Below are positions 27,932-38,204 of a stretch of 64,000 nucleotides of DNA, one piece after another; positions within the stretch are counted from its first letter, which is position 1, and every line of letters starts with the position of its first letter. Location of the stretch: the NCBI GenBank assembly GCA_019058445.1, contig JAHPZA010000003.1, positions 292,819 to 356,818 of the forward strand, in the 5' to 3' direction. The notes under the pieces are model-generated. The model made no database searches. It was not told the DNA's origin and worked only from the letters and a program-made list of their open reading frames with translations. The position numbers and the translations under genes are program-made. The DNA comes from Promethearchaeota archaeon. Its GTDB lineage: Archaea; Asgardarchaeota; Lokiarchaeia; Sigyniarchaeales; SOKP01.

Positions 27932-28939
27932 ATGAAAGCAGCCGTTTTTGATGGAAAGGAGATTAAAATTAAAGAAGTTCCAAAACCTCATCCAACAATT
28001 ACTCAAGCGTTGATTCGTGTAAAAGCAGCAGGAATCTGCGGAACTGATATTGCCATAATGAAGGGAAATTTGCCCGCTCCGGCAAATCTCATTCTGGGTC
28101 ATGAATTTGCGGGAGAGGTTGTCGAAGTTGGAAATGAAGTTGATTCCTCTTGGATCGGTAAAAAAGTAACCTCTGAAATTAATAGCAACATTGATTTTGA
28201 TTGTTTTTATTGTAAACGTGAAATTTTTACTCAATGTATCTCAAGAAAAGCACTTGGAATTGATATTGATGGTGCTTTTGCAGAGTTTATTGCTGTTGAA
28301 TCATATTTATTACATGAAGTTCCTGAATCAATCTCGTATGAAGAAGCCACATTTATAGAACCATTAGCAGCAGCTTTTCAAACATTTGAGATGATGCCCT
28401 TAGAGGCAGATGATAATGTAGCAGCAATCTTTGGCCTTGGAAAATTAGGCCAACTACTTATACAAGTTGCGAAGTTAAAAGGTCTTGAACTGGTTGCGGT
28501 AGATGGATCTGAGAAAAAATTAGCTCTAGCTAAGAAATTTGGTGCTTCTCATGTTATTAACCGTATTGAAGCAAAGGATATACCCCAAATCATTCAAGAT
28601 TTGACAAATGGCTTAGGTGCTGATATCGTTATTGATAGTTCGGGGAATCCAGATGCTTTAAAAGATATAATTTCATCTTGTAGGATTCGAGGAAAATTGC
28701 ATATAAAAAGTACCCATGGCTTAGCAACTCCGATAAATCTCACAGATATCGTTGTTAGGGAATTAACTCTCTATAGTAGTAGATGTGGACCTTTTGAAAA
28801 AGCAATTGGAGCATTAAAATCTAGAAAAATCCATGTAAAAGAATTAATTTCGGATGTATATCAGCTTAGTGAAATAAAAGAAGCATTCACTTCTTATGAA
28901 AAAAATCGAGAAAATATAAAAACAATAATTAAGATATAA
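27932..28939 (+). CDS. Zinc-dependent medium-chain alcohol/polyol dehydrogenase
   Basis: The 335-residue MDR enzyme has catalytic zinc residues Cys36 (CGTD) and His57/Glu58 (GHEF) and a Rossmann motif FGLGKLGQL. The structural zinc lobe keeps three cysteines (Cys91, Cys94, Cys102) while the first is Asp88. An acidic residue at one structural-zinc position is known in some archaeal alcohol dehydrogenases. The overall shape is like sorbitol or threonine dehydrogenase: NAD(P)-dependent oxidation of a secondary alcohol. ATG 27932 (MKAAVFDG) is chosen over GTG 27923. It ends 1 nt before the end of the convergent nucleoside hydrolase. Confidence 0.82.
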   Translation: MKAAVFDGKEIKIKEVPKPHPTITQALIRVKAAGICGTDIAIMKGNLPAPANLILGHEFAGEVVEVGNEVDSSWIGKKVTSEINSNIDFDCFYCKREIFTQCISRKALGIDIDGAFAEFIAVESYLLHEVPESISYEEATFIEPLAAAFQTFEMMPLEADDNVAAIFGLGKLGQLLIQVAKLKGLELVAVDGSEKKLALAKKFGASHVINRIEAKDIPQIIQDLTNGLGADIVIDSSGNPDALKDIISSCRIRGKLHIKSTHGLATPINLTDIVVRELTLYSSRCGPFEKAIGALKSRKIHVKELISDVYQLSEIKEAFTSYEKNRENIKTIIKI

Positions 28940-28940
28940 C

Positions 28941-29861
28941 TTATTTAATTAGGTTTGAGATCAAGATATCCATTAGTTTGGCTGGTCCGGTTGATTCCTT
29001 AAAATCCATGCAATATGTAATAGGTGCCGAATTTTCTTTATCATTATCTAAAACCGTTACTCTACCAAAAATTTCGTCAGTATCTACTCTTAAATAAACA
29101 TCTCTCGTAGTAAACAGTTCTGGTTTTAGGAGATAAATTGGTACTAAAGTATCAAATGGATAAAAACCATTAATTTTGTTAAATTTCCATAAATTCATCC
29201 AATAAACTATATAATCATAAATAAATTGGGGGATTGGCTTCTGTACTTCTTTTATTTTCATTAAATGCTTTTCTTGAAAAAGAACTTTTTTACATATATC
29301 AAGTCCTACGCCAATTCTAGGGGTACTGGTATTAGTTTCTATAAATAGTTGTGTTGCAAAGGGGGCGCTATGGAAGTTAAACTCTGTAGTTTTAAATAAT
29401 TCACCTAAGTCAAAGAGAGATTTATTATCCTCAATAGGTTCCAACAATCCGCCCATAAAAATAATTGTTTTTAAATCATCAAATAATTCAGGATAATGCT
29501 GCAAAGCTGTTGAGACATTTGTTAAGGGGCCTAATGGCATGAGAATTAAATCATTTGGTTGTTCTTTAACCATGTTAATAATAAAATGTGAAGCTTCGTT
29601 TAATTTTCCTAATTCTCTCTTTGATTTTGCACCTAATTTACAAGGAATATCCGGTTGAGCAGCAATCTCCAAATATTTTCTCAATAAAGAATATCCCTTA
29701 TTAACTCTTGTATTTCCGTATACTGTAGTGATTCCTTCAATTTCGAATATATCTTGATTATTTAACATAAAAAATAATGCTAGTCCATCATCAACGTCAG
29801 CACCATTATGACCAAGCCCGGGATCCGTATCAATTAAAACTCGATGTTTTTTCTCACTCAT
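28941..29861 (-). CDS. Inosine/uridine-preferring nucleoside hydrolase-like protein
   Basis: The 306-residue protein opens with the calcium-binding aspartate cluster of nucleoside hydrolases, here DTDPGLGHNGADVDDGLAL. It is a variant with several residues inserted between the DTDPG and DVDDG parts, as in one known subfamily. PLGPLTNVSTAL and FMGGLL are further family motifs. Such enzymes split N-ribosides into base and ribose. It is cytosolic and monocistronic by spacing. It would complement nucleoside or riboside salvage. Confidence 0.8.
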   Translation of the reverse strand: MSEKKHRVLIDTDPGLGHNGADVDDGLALFFMLNNQDIFEIEGITTVYGNTRVNKGYSLLRKYLEIAAQPDIPCKLGAKSKRELGKLNEASHFIINMVKEQPNDLILMPLGPLTNVSTALQHYPELFDDLKTIIFMGGLLEPIEDNKSLFDLGELFKTTEFNFHSAPFATQLFIETNTSTPRIGVGLDICKKVLFQEKHLMKIKEVQKPIPQFIYDYIVYWMNLWKFNKINGFYPFDTLVPIYLLKPELFTTRDVYLRVDTDEIFGRVTVLDNDKENSAPITYCMDFKESTGPAKLMDILISNLIK

Positions 29862-30057
29862 AATCCTAAAATATCCTCTAATTTGATTTTAGAAATATTT
29901 TTTCTAATTAATTTTTATCGCATATAGATTAATTACTTAAGACTTATTTCTAAAACGAATAAGAGTTAGCCTTTTAATCAAATTAAAAGGGAAAAAAAAC
30001 CTTTCTATCAAAAGAAACTAATTTTTATCTAAATAAGATTGAGTGGAGATAAAAAAA

Positions 30058-30840
30058 ATGAAGCAGCATCATAAAAATGCAATCGAAAAACTAACTGAAA
30101 GTCTTAAAAAAGATGATCGGTATTTAGCCGTAATCATCACTGGCTCAGTCGCAAAAGGTGAAGAAAGGGATGATTCGGATATTGATTTTATTTTAGTGGT
30201 TACAGATGAGGAATATAAAAAGAGAAAAAGAAGGAATCGACTTATGTTCTTCGATACTCAATATTGCGATTATCCTGGAGGGTATGTTGACGGTAAAATT
30301 GTAAATCTCGCTTTTTTAAAGATTGTTGCTGAACGAGGTTCTGAACCCGCGAGAGATGCATTTAGGGATGCATGGATTGCCTTTTCTAAGATCCCTGAAC
30401 TCGAGGAAATTTTAAAAAAAATTCCTATTTATCAGAAAGATGAAAAAGCTGAAAAAATTCAGAGTTTTTTAGCCCAATTTGATATAGCATATTGGTTTAT
30501 AGGAGAAGCAGAAAGAAGGAAAGATAAATATTTATTAACTCGTGCAGCTACAGATCTCGTATTATTCGGAGGAAGATTAATTTTAGCTCATAATGAAATT
30601 ATATACCCATACCATAAATTATTCATGAATGCATTGAAAAAAGCGCCTGAAAAACCTGAAAATCTTATTGAATTAATAGAGGAATTATTAAAGGAGCCAA
30701 ATTCTAAGAACGCTCAAGCTTTATATGATACCATTAAGAGTTTTAAAAAGTGGAGGATAAAGGGATTTCCTAGTGTTCAATTCATGATTGATACCGAATT
30801 GGCATGGTTTGAGGGTAAACCTTATATCGGAGATATTTAG
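30058..30840 (+). CDS. Nucleotidyltransferase (pol-beta superfamily)
   Basis: The 260-residue protein carries the nucleotidyltransferase signature ITGSVAKGEERDDSDIDF near residues 28-45, with the two metal-binding Asp residues in DSDID. A helical C-terminal domain follows. This layout is seen in aminoglycoside/lincosamide-type and related nucleotidyltransferases of unknown substrate. GGAG at 30045-30048 lies 9 nt before ATG 30058, so that start is preferred over GTG 30043. No antitoxin-like HEPN partner is adjacent. Confidence 0.75.
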   Translation: MKQHHKNAIEKLTESLKKDDRYLAVIITGSVAKGEERDDSDIDFILVVTDEEYKKRKRRNRLMFFDTQYCDYPGGYVDGKIVNLAFLKIVAERGSEPARDAFRDAWIAFSKIPELEEILKKIPIYQKDEKAEKIQSFLAQFDIAYWFIGEAERRKDKYLLTRAATDLVLFGGRLILAHNEIIYPYHKLFMNALKKAPEKPENLIELIEELLKEPNSKNAQALYDTIKSFKKWRIKGFPSVQFMIDTELAWFEGKPYIGDI

Positions 30841-31052
30841 TAAGCTACTTATATTTTATAAATATTTTTTTACCACAAATCCAAGAAATCTCTTTTCTAT
30901 TCAAAATTTGTGTTGAGAATATTTGTTTTTCGTTACTATAAATTATAAACGATAAGACAAAAGTATATAAAAAAAATCTTAAATTATCAAATTAAGCTAT
31001 TATGTATTAGCTCATTATATACTATTCTATATATATAAAAAGGGGATTAGTT

Positions 31053-34000
31053 TTGAGTAAAGCAAGGGCCGGCTCAAGTCCTTTTGAGGAGAAAGGAGCA
31101 TTCTTATTTAAGCATCTTCCCATGCCCTCTTACGCTTGGCAAATTGTGGAGAATGACCTGATTCTAATTGACTATAATAATGTTGCTTTTGAAATTACTG
31201 AAGGAAGAATCGAGAAATATTTAAAGATTAAAGCTACAGAATTATATAAGGATCAGCCTGAAATTCTTGAGGACTTAAGAAAATGTGTTAGGGAAAGAAC
31301 TAATTTTTTCAAAGAAATAAAATATAAATTTACTTCTGTTGATCTTGAGAGATATTTTTCAGTTAATTACGGTTTTATACCACCTGATATAGTTATCGTT
31401 CATACAAATGATATTACAGAGAAAAAACAAATCGAATTCCAAAAGCAGCAACTTGAAGAAAAGTTAATCAAATTAACAAAGGAATTAAGTATAGTTAATC
31501 AAGAATTAGAACAGAAATATCATTATAAATCTAACCAATTACTAAAATCAGAAGAGAAGTATAAAATTATAACTGAGAATGCTAATGACATTATTATAGT
31601 ATTTAATAGGGAATTTAAAATTGAATATTGCAACGAGAAACCGCTAAATCAAATTCTAGGTTATAAAATTGAAGAACTTATTGGAATGTATGGATATGAA
31701 TTAATTCACCCTGATGAAAAAGAAACAGTTATAGCAGGATTCATGAAAGGGAGAGAAACCGGCAAAAGCGTTGTTGTAGCAAGAATAAGACATCAAAAGG
31801 GGTATTATATTTGGATTGAAGCCACTGGAAGGGTTTTTACAGACAAAAATGGGATAAAAAAAGATGTTGTAATTGTGAGAGATATTTCTGATCGTAAATT
31901 AGCAGAAACAAAATTACTTAATTCAGAATTTGAGCTAAAGGAGAGAGTTAAGGAACTTAGTGCCTTATACCATATCTCTAAAATTTTTGACATTTCAAAT
32001 ATTTCTGTTGATGATGTATTATATGATGTTACCAATTTTTTACCAGCTGCTTTTCAGTATCCCAATATAACATGCGCTAGAATAAGGTATAACACTAATG
32101 AGTATAGAACTATTAATTTTAAAGAGACAGATTTAAAAATCTCAATTAAAGAAAGAATTAATGAAAAATTATTAACAATTGATATATATATTCTCGAAGA
32201 TAAACCATTTTTAGAGGAAGAGGTTTATTTTCTAAATGACATTGGAAAACGCTTAAAAAATTTCTTAGAAAAAAAAGAAACTGAACAATATTTAAGAAAA
32301 TCTGAAGAAAAATACCGTCTTATTTCTGAAAATGCTAATGATTTGATTGTTATAGTAAGTAAGGAGGGAATAATAGAGTATGTTAATAAAAGACCTCTAT
32401 TAAAAAATTTTGGATATAGTTTAACTGAAATAATAGGGAGAAAACCAAACGAATTTATACATCCTGATGCGCTAGAAGAAGGAGAATTTAATATTATAAA
32501 ATATCTTAAAAAAGGAAAAAAAAACATAAATGCGAGACTCCGGCATAAGAAAGGCTATTTTGTTCCCGTTGAATTTAGTATAAGCTTATTTATAGATGCT
32601 TATAAAGAACCAAAACAACTCGTAATTGTTAGAAATATATCTAAACGACAAGAAGCTGAACAAAAATTAAAAGAATCAGAAGTAAAATATAGACTAATAA
32701 CAGAAAATGTAAATGACCTAATCTCGATTGTGAACGAAGAATTAAAATATGAATATATTAATGAAAATGTCACACAAGAAATGAGGGGTTTTTCAAGGGA
32801 GGATAGAATTGGCAATTCACCCATTGATATACTCCATCCGGATGATATTGAAAAAGCTAAGAGGGCGATACTTGAAGCTTTTGAAGTTGGGGAGGGAAGA
32901 TTAGAAGTCAGATTAATAAATAGAGATGGAGGATATGATTGGTTCGATGTTAAAGGAAAAACTTTTATTGACATAGATGGGAAAAAGAAAATTCTTCTAG
33001 TCTCAAGAGATTTGAACGAGAGAAAAGAAGCCGAAAAGAAGCTTAGAGAATCAGAAAAAAAATATAGGCGTCAATTTGAAGATTCTCCGAATATGATTCT
33101 TCTCCTTAATTCAAGTGGTACTATTATAGATGTCAATCCAGCTTTTCTACTCAATTCAATTCATAATAAGGGAGAACTAATTGGAAATAATTTTCAACAT
33201 ATTAGTGGATTCGGTACATTACATATGCCACTTTTTCAAGAGAAATTCGCAGAATTATTAAATATAGGGCATCTAAAACCTATTGAACTTCAAGTACATC
33301 TGAAAGACAATCAATTAAAATGGATTTCTTTACAAGCTTCTGTTATAGATATAGATGGAGTTAAATTAGTACAAGTAATAGCACAAGATATCAATGAACG
33401 TAAAGAGGCAGAGCAAAAATTAATAGAATCCGAAGAAAAATATCGCCTTATAGCAGAAAATGCCAACGATATGATTTATGTTCTAAATAAAGATTATAGG
33501 TTTGAGTATATAAATGAAAGTACATTAATGAAACAAATGGGTTATACTAGTGAAGAGCTAATCGGCAAAATGCCATTGGAATATATACATCCAGAAGATA
33601 TAGGTAGGGTTCGTAAGGGGTTAAGAAAAGGATTTGGAACAGGTCAAGGTACGATTGAGGTTAGAATCATGGATAAAGAAGGTAAATATCATTGGGTTGA
33701 AATTCGAGGACAAACATTTATAGATTCTGATGGAAAGCTTAAAGCTTTATCAATAGCTCGAGATATTAATGAACGAAAAATAGCTGAACAACAAATAAAA
33801 GAGTCAGAAGAAAAATTTAGGACTATTGCTGAGCAGTCTTTTCTTGGTATCGCCATAATACAAGATAATCTGCTTAAATATGTAAATCAAAAACTTGCTG
33901 ATATCTTTGGTTATTCGATTGAAGAAGCAGATACTTGGCAAGTCGGAGAGTTTTTAAATGTAATTCATCCCGAAGATAAACAATTTGTAGCCAAACAGGC

Positions 34001-36044
34001 TATGAAAAAACAAATGGGTGAACCAGACGCTGAAAATCAATATCAATTTAGGGGTATAAAGAAGGATGGAACTGTGATTTGGTTAGAACTTTTTTCTAAA
34101 ACGATTAGTTATCAAGAGAAACTAGCTGTTCTTGGTACTATTTTAGACATTACCGATAAAAAATTAGCAGAAAAAGCCCTAAAAACTGAAAAAAAATTTT
34201 CAGAAGATATGATAAACACTACTTCAGATACAATTTTTGTATTTGAGCCAGCAACGGGTAAAGCTATTAGATGGAATAATTCTTTTAGTGATGTTAGCGG
34301 ATACACTAATGAAGAGATAGTTTCTATGAAAGCTCCAGACTCCTATTACAGCGAGGAGGATCTTGAACAAGCAACCAAAGCTATTAAAAAAATATCAGAA
34401 GAAGGAGAAGTTACTGTTGAAATGTCCTTAATTAGTAAAGATGGGCGCTCCATACCTTTTGAATACAGAGCAAGATCTTTCAGCACTTCAGATGGTAGAG
34501 ACTTGATAGTTTCTTATGGAAGGGATATAACAGAAAGAAAGGAAGCTGAACGACAATTACGTGAATCAAAGGAAAAATTCCGCGCTCTAGTCGAGACTAC
34601 TAGTGATTGGATATGGGAAGTGGATCATAATAATATCTATAAGTATGTCAGTCCAAAAGCCAAAGACTTATTAGGATATGAGCCTGAAGAACTTATCGGT
34701 AAAACCCCATTCGACACGATGCTGCCTGATGAGAAACAATCCATAAGAGAAATGTTTGAGTCCATTAAACAATCCAAAAATTCTTTTACAGGATTAGAAA
34801 ATATATGTATAACTAAGAACGGGGAAAAAATTGTTATTGAAACGAGTGGAGTTCCAATTTTTGATGAAAAAGGCAATTTTAGGGGTTATCGTGGTATTGA
34901 TCGCGATATTACTGTTCGTAAAAAAATTGAACAAAAATTAAAAGAGTCAGAAGAAAAATATCGTCTTATTTCTGAAAACGTATACGACCTAATTGGCATT
35001 CTAAATCAGAAATTTGAATATGAATACATTAATGAAGAAGCTTTTATATCTACATTAGGCTATACTAATGAAGAGATTATTGGAACATACGCATTAAATT
35101 ACATTCATCCTGAGGATCGTGAACTAGCATTAAATAATTTAGCTGAAGGCTTTAAAACAGGGTACGGATCTGCAGAAGTGAGATTTAAACACAAGAATAA
35201 CCAATGGATATGGATTGAAGCAAGAGGAAAAACTTTCACGGGTTCTGATGGAGATTTAAAAGCATTGATAGTATCAAGAGATATTACCAAACGTAAAAAA
35301 GCTGATGAAAATCTAAGAGAATCTGAAGAAAAATATCGGGATGCGTATGATCAAGCGAACTTCTATAAAGATCTTTTTGCCCACGATATAAATAACATTA
35401 TGCAAGTTATCAATTCTTCAGCAGAACTTATAAATTACTATATGAATAGCCCTGAAAATCTTGAAGAAATCGGCACAATTGCCGATATGATTAAAAAACA
35501 AATTGCTAAAGCAAAAATTCTAGTCCATAACGTAAACACTCTCTCAGAACTAGAGGAAGGGACAAAACCAATCAAATTAATAGAAGTTTATGAGTTGGTA
35601 CAAAATTCAGCGAAATATGTTAGAACTGCTTTCCAAGAGAGAGCTATTGATATTGAAATTGAATCTTTCAGTAACAGAATATTTGTACAAGCCAATGAAT
35701 TGCTGCAAGAGGTATTTGATAATATTTTAACAAACGCCGTAAGGTATAATGATAATTCTCTAATTAAAATTTTGGTAAATGTGTCTAGAGAAAGAAAAGA
35801 TGATCAAAAATATCTTAAATTTGAATTGATAGATAATGGCATTGGTATAGAGGATGAAAGAAAAAGAATTATATTTAAGAGAGGTCATAGAGAATCTAAA
35901 GGGCAAAAAGGAATGGGTTTAGGATTATCCTTAGTAAAAAAAATATTAGAAGGATTTAATGGAGAAATTTGGGTTGAAAATCGAGTTAAAGATGATTATA
36001 CTAAAGGAAGTAATTTTATACTATTAATACCAGAAGCAGGGTAA
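31053..36044 (+). CDS. Giant soluble histidine kinase with about ten PAS domains
   Basis: This encodes 1663 residues without membrane helices. In order: a PAS-like domain (20-125), a coiled coil (130-165), PAS (167-275), a GAF-like domain (290-400), then eight more PAS domains near 417-527, 540-652, 665-778, 793-903, 916-1033, 1050-1160, 1170-1285 and 1297-1411. The kinase core has His1444 in FAHDINNIM, N box ILTNAVRYND, G1 box DNGIGIEDE and G2 box GMGLGLSLVKK. The start is TTG 31053, supported by AGGGG at 31041-31045. Its last PAS and kinase part resemble the kinase at 14735. It ends in the ATPase domain, with no receiver domain, so its output partner is elsewhere. Confidence 0.88.
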   Translation: MSKARAGSSPFEEKGAFLFKHLPMPSYAWQIVENDLILIDYNNVAFEITEGRIEKYLKIKATELYKDQPEILEDLRKCVRERTNFFKEIKYKFTSVDLERYFSVNYGFIPPDIVIVHTNDITEKKQIEFQKQQLEEKLIKLTKELSIVNQELEQKYHYKSNQLLKSEEKYKIITENANDIIIVFNREFKIEYCNEKPLNQILGYKIEELIGMYGYELIHPDEKETVIAGFMKGRETGKSVVVARIRHQKGYYIWIEATGRVFTDKNGIKKDVVIVRDISDRKLAETKLLNSEFELKERVKELSALYHISKIFDISNISVDDVLYDVTNFLPAAFQYPNITCARIRYNTNEYRTINFKETDLKISIKERINEKLLTIDIYILEDKPFLEEEVYFLNDIGKRLKNFLEKKETEQYLRKSEEKYRLISENANDLIVIVSKEGIIEYVNKRPLLKNFGYSLTEIIGRKPNEFIHPDALEEGEFNIIKYLKKGKKNINARLRHKKGYFVPVEFSISLFIDAYKEPKQLVIVRNISKRQEAEQKLKESEVKYRLITENVNDLISIVNEELKYEYINENVTQEMRGFSREDRIGNSPIDILHPDDIEKAKRAILEAFEVGEGRLEVRLINRDGGYDWFDVKGKTFIDIDGKKKILLVSRDLNERKEAEKKLRESEKKYRRQFEDSPNMILLLNSSGTIIDVNPAFLLNSIHNKGELIGNNFQHISGFGTLHMPLFQEKFAELLNIGHLKPIELQVHLKDNQLKWISLQASVIDIDGVKLVQVIAQDINERKEAEQKLIESEEKYRLIAENANDMIYVLNKDYRFEYINESTLMKQMGYTSEELIGKMPLEYIHPEDIGRVRKGLRKGFGTGQGTIEVRIMDKEGKYHWVEIRGQTFIDSDGKLKALSIARDINERKIAEQQIKESEEKFRTIAEQSFLGIAIIQDNLLKYVNQKLADIFGYSIEEADTWQVGEFLNVIHPEDKQFVAKQAMKKQMGEPDAENQYQFRGIKKDGTVIWLELFSKTISYQEKLAVLGTILDITDKKLAEKALKTEKKFSEDMINTTSDTIFVFEPATGKAIRWNNSFSDVSGYTNEEIVSMKAPDSYYSEEDLEQATKAIKKISEEGEVTVEMSLISKDGRSIPFEYRARSFSTSDGRDLIVSYGRDITERKEAERQLRESKEKFRALVETTSDWIWEVDHNNIYKYVSPKAKDLLGYEPEELIGKTPFDTMLPDEKQSIREMFESIKQSKNSFTGLENICITKNGEKIVIETSGVPIFDEKGNFRGYRGIDRDITVRKKIEQKLKESEEKYRLISENVYDLIGILNQKFEYEYINEEAFISTLGYTNEEIIGTYALNYIHPEDRELALNNLAEGFKTGYGSAEVRFKHKNNQWIWIEARGKTFTGSDGDLKALIVSRDITKRKKADENLRESEEKYRDAYDQANFYKDLFAHDINNIMQVINSSAELINYYMNSPENLEEIGTIADMIKKQIAKAKILVHNVNTLSELEEGTKPIKLIEVYELVQNSAKYVRTAFQERAIDIEIESFSNRIFVQANELLQEVFDNILTNAVRYNDNSLIKILVNVSRERKDDQKYLKFELIDNGIGIEDERKRIIFKRGHRESKGQKGMGLGLSLVKKILEGFNGEIWVENRVKDDYTKGSNFILLIPEAG

Positions 36045-36109
36045 CACGTTTAGCCTTATTTCAAATATTTTAATATTATTAAGTGTCTTAATTGTTACTT
36101 TATGAAGAA

Positions 36110-36262
36110 TTAATCGCGTTCATAAAATTTGCCTGGTTTTGCACCACAAAATGCCTCAAACTTGAAGAATGGCACAGTTTTTTCACAAGATGGACATGCA
36201 TAGGTTCCAGGAGCTGAATTTTGTAATACATAGTTACAGTTTGAACATATTGCCCACTTCAT
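36110..36262 (-). CDS. Rubredoxin-like zinc-ribbon microprotein (Cys homolog of the Sec protein at 39298)
   Basis: A 50-residue protein with Cys6-x2-Cys9 and Cys23-Pro-x-Cys26, the pattern of a rubredoxin-like zinc ribbon, and a fifth cysteine, Cys39 (EAFCGAKPG). Counting from the first cysteine without any gap, Cys39 falls on the same position as the in-frame TGA of the microprotein at 39298-39411; the two also share YxCPxC and a VxFF/VFF stretch. It ends in TAA and has no downstream SECIS-like element that I can see. It is likely a metal-binding or redox microprotein. Confidence 0.6.
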   Translation of the reverse strand: MKWAICSNCNYVLQNSAPGTYACPSCEKTVPFFKFEAFCGAKPGKFYERD

Positions 36263-36464
36263 ACTTGATATATTGAATATGAACATAAAATTTTTAATAT
36301 TATGAAATAAAACATATCCCTAATTTCTATTGTTTTAGATTAAAGATATTTATGCAATTTCATATATACTATAAATCCGAATTGGAAATCTTTTTTATTT
36401 TTATTAACCCTAATTATAAATTTTTGAATTTTCATTAGTTTCTCAAAAAGCATTTGCTAGAAAT

Positions 36465-36818
36465 ATGGATGTATCAAAAAATTATTACAAAATTCTTGAA
36501 GTTGAAAAAGATGCCAGTGAAGAAGAGATTAAGTTAGCCTATAGGAAGCTGGCAAAGAAATATCATCCTGATTTAAACAAGAATGATCCAAATGCCAAAG
36601 ATAAATTTATTGAATTGAAAGAAGCATATGATATTCTAATAGATCCAGAAAAACGAAAGATATATGATCAAATCGGATATAATCCTCAAAATATTGACTT
36701 TAGCGACCTTTTCAGCAAATATGATAACAGGAGACTTAGAGAGTTGCTTAGAAGGATATTTGGAAGTGATTTTAAGAGGGATTCCTACAAACCTCCCCCA
36801 GAAACGATGTATATCTAA
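36465..36818 (+). CDS. J-domain (DnaJ-like) co-chaperone, short form
   Basis: The 117-residue protein is a J-domain (residues 5-70) with [12 protein letters not shown], the HPD tripeptide in [10 protein letters not shown] and the helix IV segment [14 protein letters not shown]-domains stimulate Hsp70 ATPase. The glycine/phenylalanine region, zinc fingers and C-terminal substrate domains of DnaJ are absent; only a basic tail of about 45 residues follows. It is therefore a stand-alone type III-like J-protein. It has no operon partner. Confidence 0.85.
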   Translation: MDVSKNYYKILEVEKDASEEEIKLAYRKLAKKYHPDLNKNDPNAKDKFIELKEAYDILIDPEKRKIYDQIGYNPQNIDFSDLFSKYDNRRLRELLRRIFGSDFKRDSYKPPPETMYI

Positions 36819-36862
36819 TCCTTTTTTTTATTAATAAAAAAAAGATGGTAAAATATATCCAG

Positions 36863-36894
36863 AACCCTTGCTGGGTTGTCATCGTGCGTCTCAT
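36863..36894 (-). promoter_or_regulatory. Degenerate SECIS-like element lacking the apical stem
   Basis: The plus strand shows a 5-bp hairpin (36863-36877), then GTCA (36878-36881) and TCAT (36891-36894). This is the same order as in the SECIS elements at 38469 and 39195 (read as ATGA...TGAC on the minus strand). Only 9 nt lie between the two core tetramers instead of 28, so the apical stem is missing. It is probably a decayed SECIS left from a selenoprotein copy broken up by the tnpB element. Confidence 0.4.
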
Positions 36895-37040
36895 TTTTTT
36901 TCCTTTTTTTAAGTAGAAAACCATATCTTTTAGGAAATGGATGATCTTGTATAAAAATTATTAATCCCCTTCAGTTCTTACTTTTTTATAGAGCTTCAGT
37001 CAAATATTTATAATAGGATATCAAAAAAGGAGGATAACTC

Positions 37041-38204
37041 TTGAAAATTAACAAAACAATGAAGCTTCGGCTCTATCCGACCAAAATCCAACGAGAACTG
37101 TTGAATAAGACATTTGGCTGTTGCCGTCTTCTATGGAATCAGATGTTAGCGGAGCGCAACGAGGTATTTCAAGAATTTAAAGAGAACTCCGAAACCTTGA
37201 GGAATTATAAGTATAAAAAAGAAAAGGATTATAAACAAGAATTTGAGTTTATGAAAGAGGTCGATAGCAAGGCTTTACAATCTACAACCCTATACCTAAT
37301 AGAGGCATTCAATAATTTTTTTAATGGGTTAAAGGTGTCCCGAAAAGTAGGATATCCGAGGTTTAAATCAAAAAAAAGTAAACAATCCTATACTACTTAT
37401 AACATCAATAGCAATATTAAAATTGATTTTGACCTAAAACATATTAAGCTCCCAAAAATTAAAAAATGGATAAAGTATAAGGATGATAGGAGTTTTACCG
37501 AGCCAATTCGTCATGTAACCGTTTCGAAAACCAAGAGCGGACACTATTACTTGGCCATTTTGATTGAAAAAGAGCTTGATATCTCACCTCTAACGGAAAT
37601 CCACGAAGATCGTATAGGAGCATTTGATATGTCAGCCACAAGGTTTCTGATTAGTGAAACTGAAGACTTTTCCAATCCTAGGTTTTATAGATCCTCAGAA
37701 GCGAGGTTAAAGCAATTGCATCGCCAATTATCTCGCAAAAAAAAGAATTCTCAAAATCGACTGAAAACCAAGCTGAGACTTGCTCGAATGTATCAAAAGA
37801 TTTGGTATCAAAAATATGATTGGACACATAAAACGACCCTTAAACTAGCTAATAAATATGATGTAGTAGTCTTAGAAGACCTTAACATCCAAGGAATACA
37901 AAAATTTAACAGCGGTCTATCTAAATCCGTGACATTAGATTTTTCATGGCATCAGTTTAAAACATTGCTAAAATATAAACTTGAATGGCGAGGAAAGCAC
38001 TAACTAGAGGTGAATCGTTTTTTTCCTTCAAGCAAATTATGCTCTGTATGTGGGCATAAAAATATTGATTTAACATTAGCAGAACGCGTATGGGTATGTA
38101 CTGAATGCGGTACACAACATCATAGAGATAAAAATGCGTCAAGCAATCTAAAAAGAGAGGGTATTCGTCTCTTACAAGAAAGAGGAATTAAAGTCATTAT
38201 TTGA
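37041..38204 (+). pseudogene. tnpB: IS200/IS605-type tnpB interrupted by one in-frame stop codon
   Basis: The frame encodes an RNA-guided TnpB-type nuclease: RuvC Asp196 (GAFDMSA), Glu279 (VVLEDLN) and Asp363 (HHRDKNAS), with zinc-finger pairs CSVC and CTEC. At codon 321 (38001-38003) a TAA breaks the frame between WRGKH and [11 protein letters not shown], where relatives have a residue such as leucine (TTA to TAA is one base). The rest of the frame is intact. The TTG start at 37041 is supported by AGGAGG at 37028-37033. A GTG at 38010 could restart only the zinc-finger end. No tnpA is present, so the element would depend on a transposase elsewhere. Confidence 0.85.

Noticed and set aside
27869..28234. 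121-codon minus-strand frame at the dehydrogenase start
   Set aside because: It is antisense to the conserved catalytic region of the zinc dehydrogenase and is low-complexity.
38001..38003. Recoded stop in tnpB (Sec or pyrrolysine)
   Set aside because: The codon is TAA, which is not read as Sec (TGA) or pyrrolysine (TAG), and the residue is not a Cys position.
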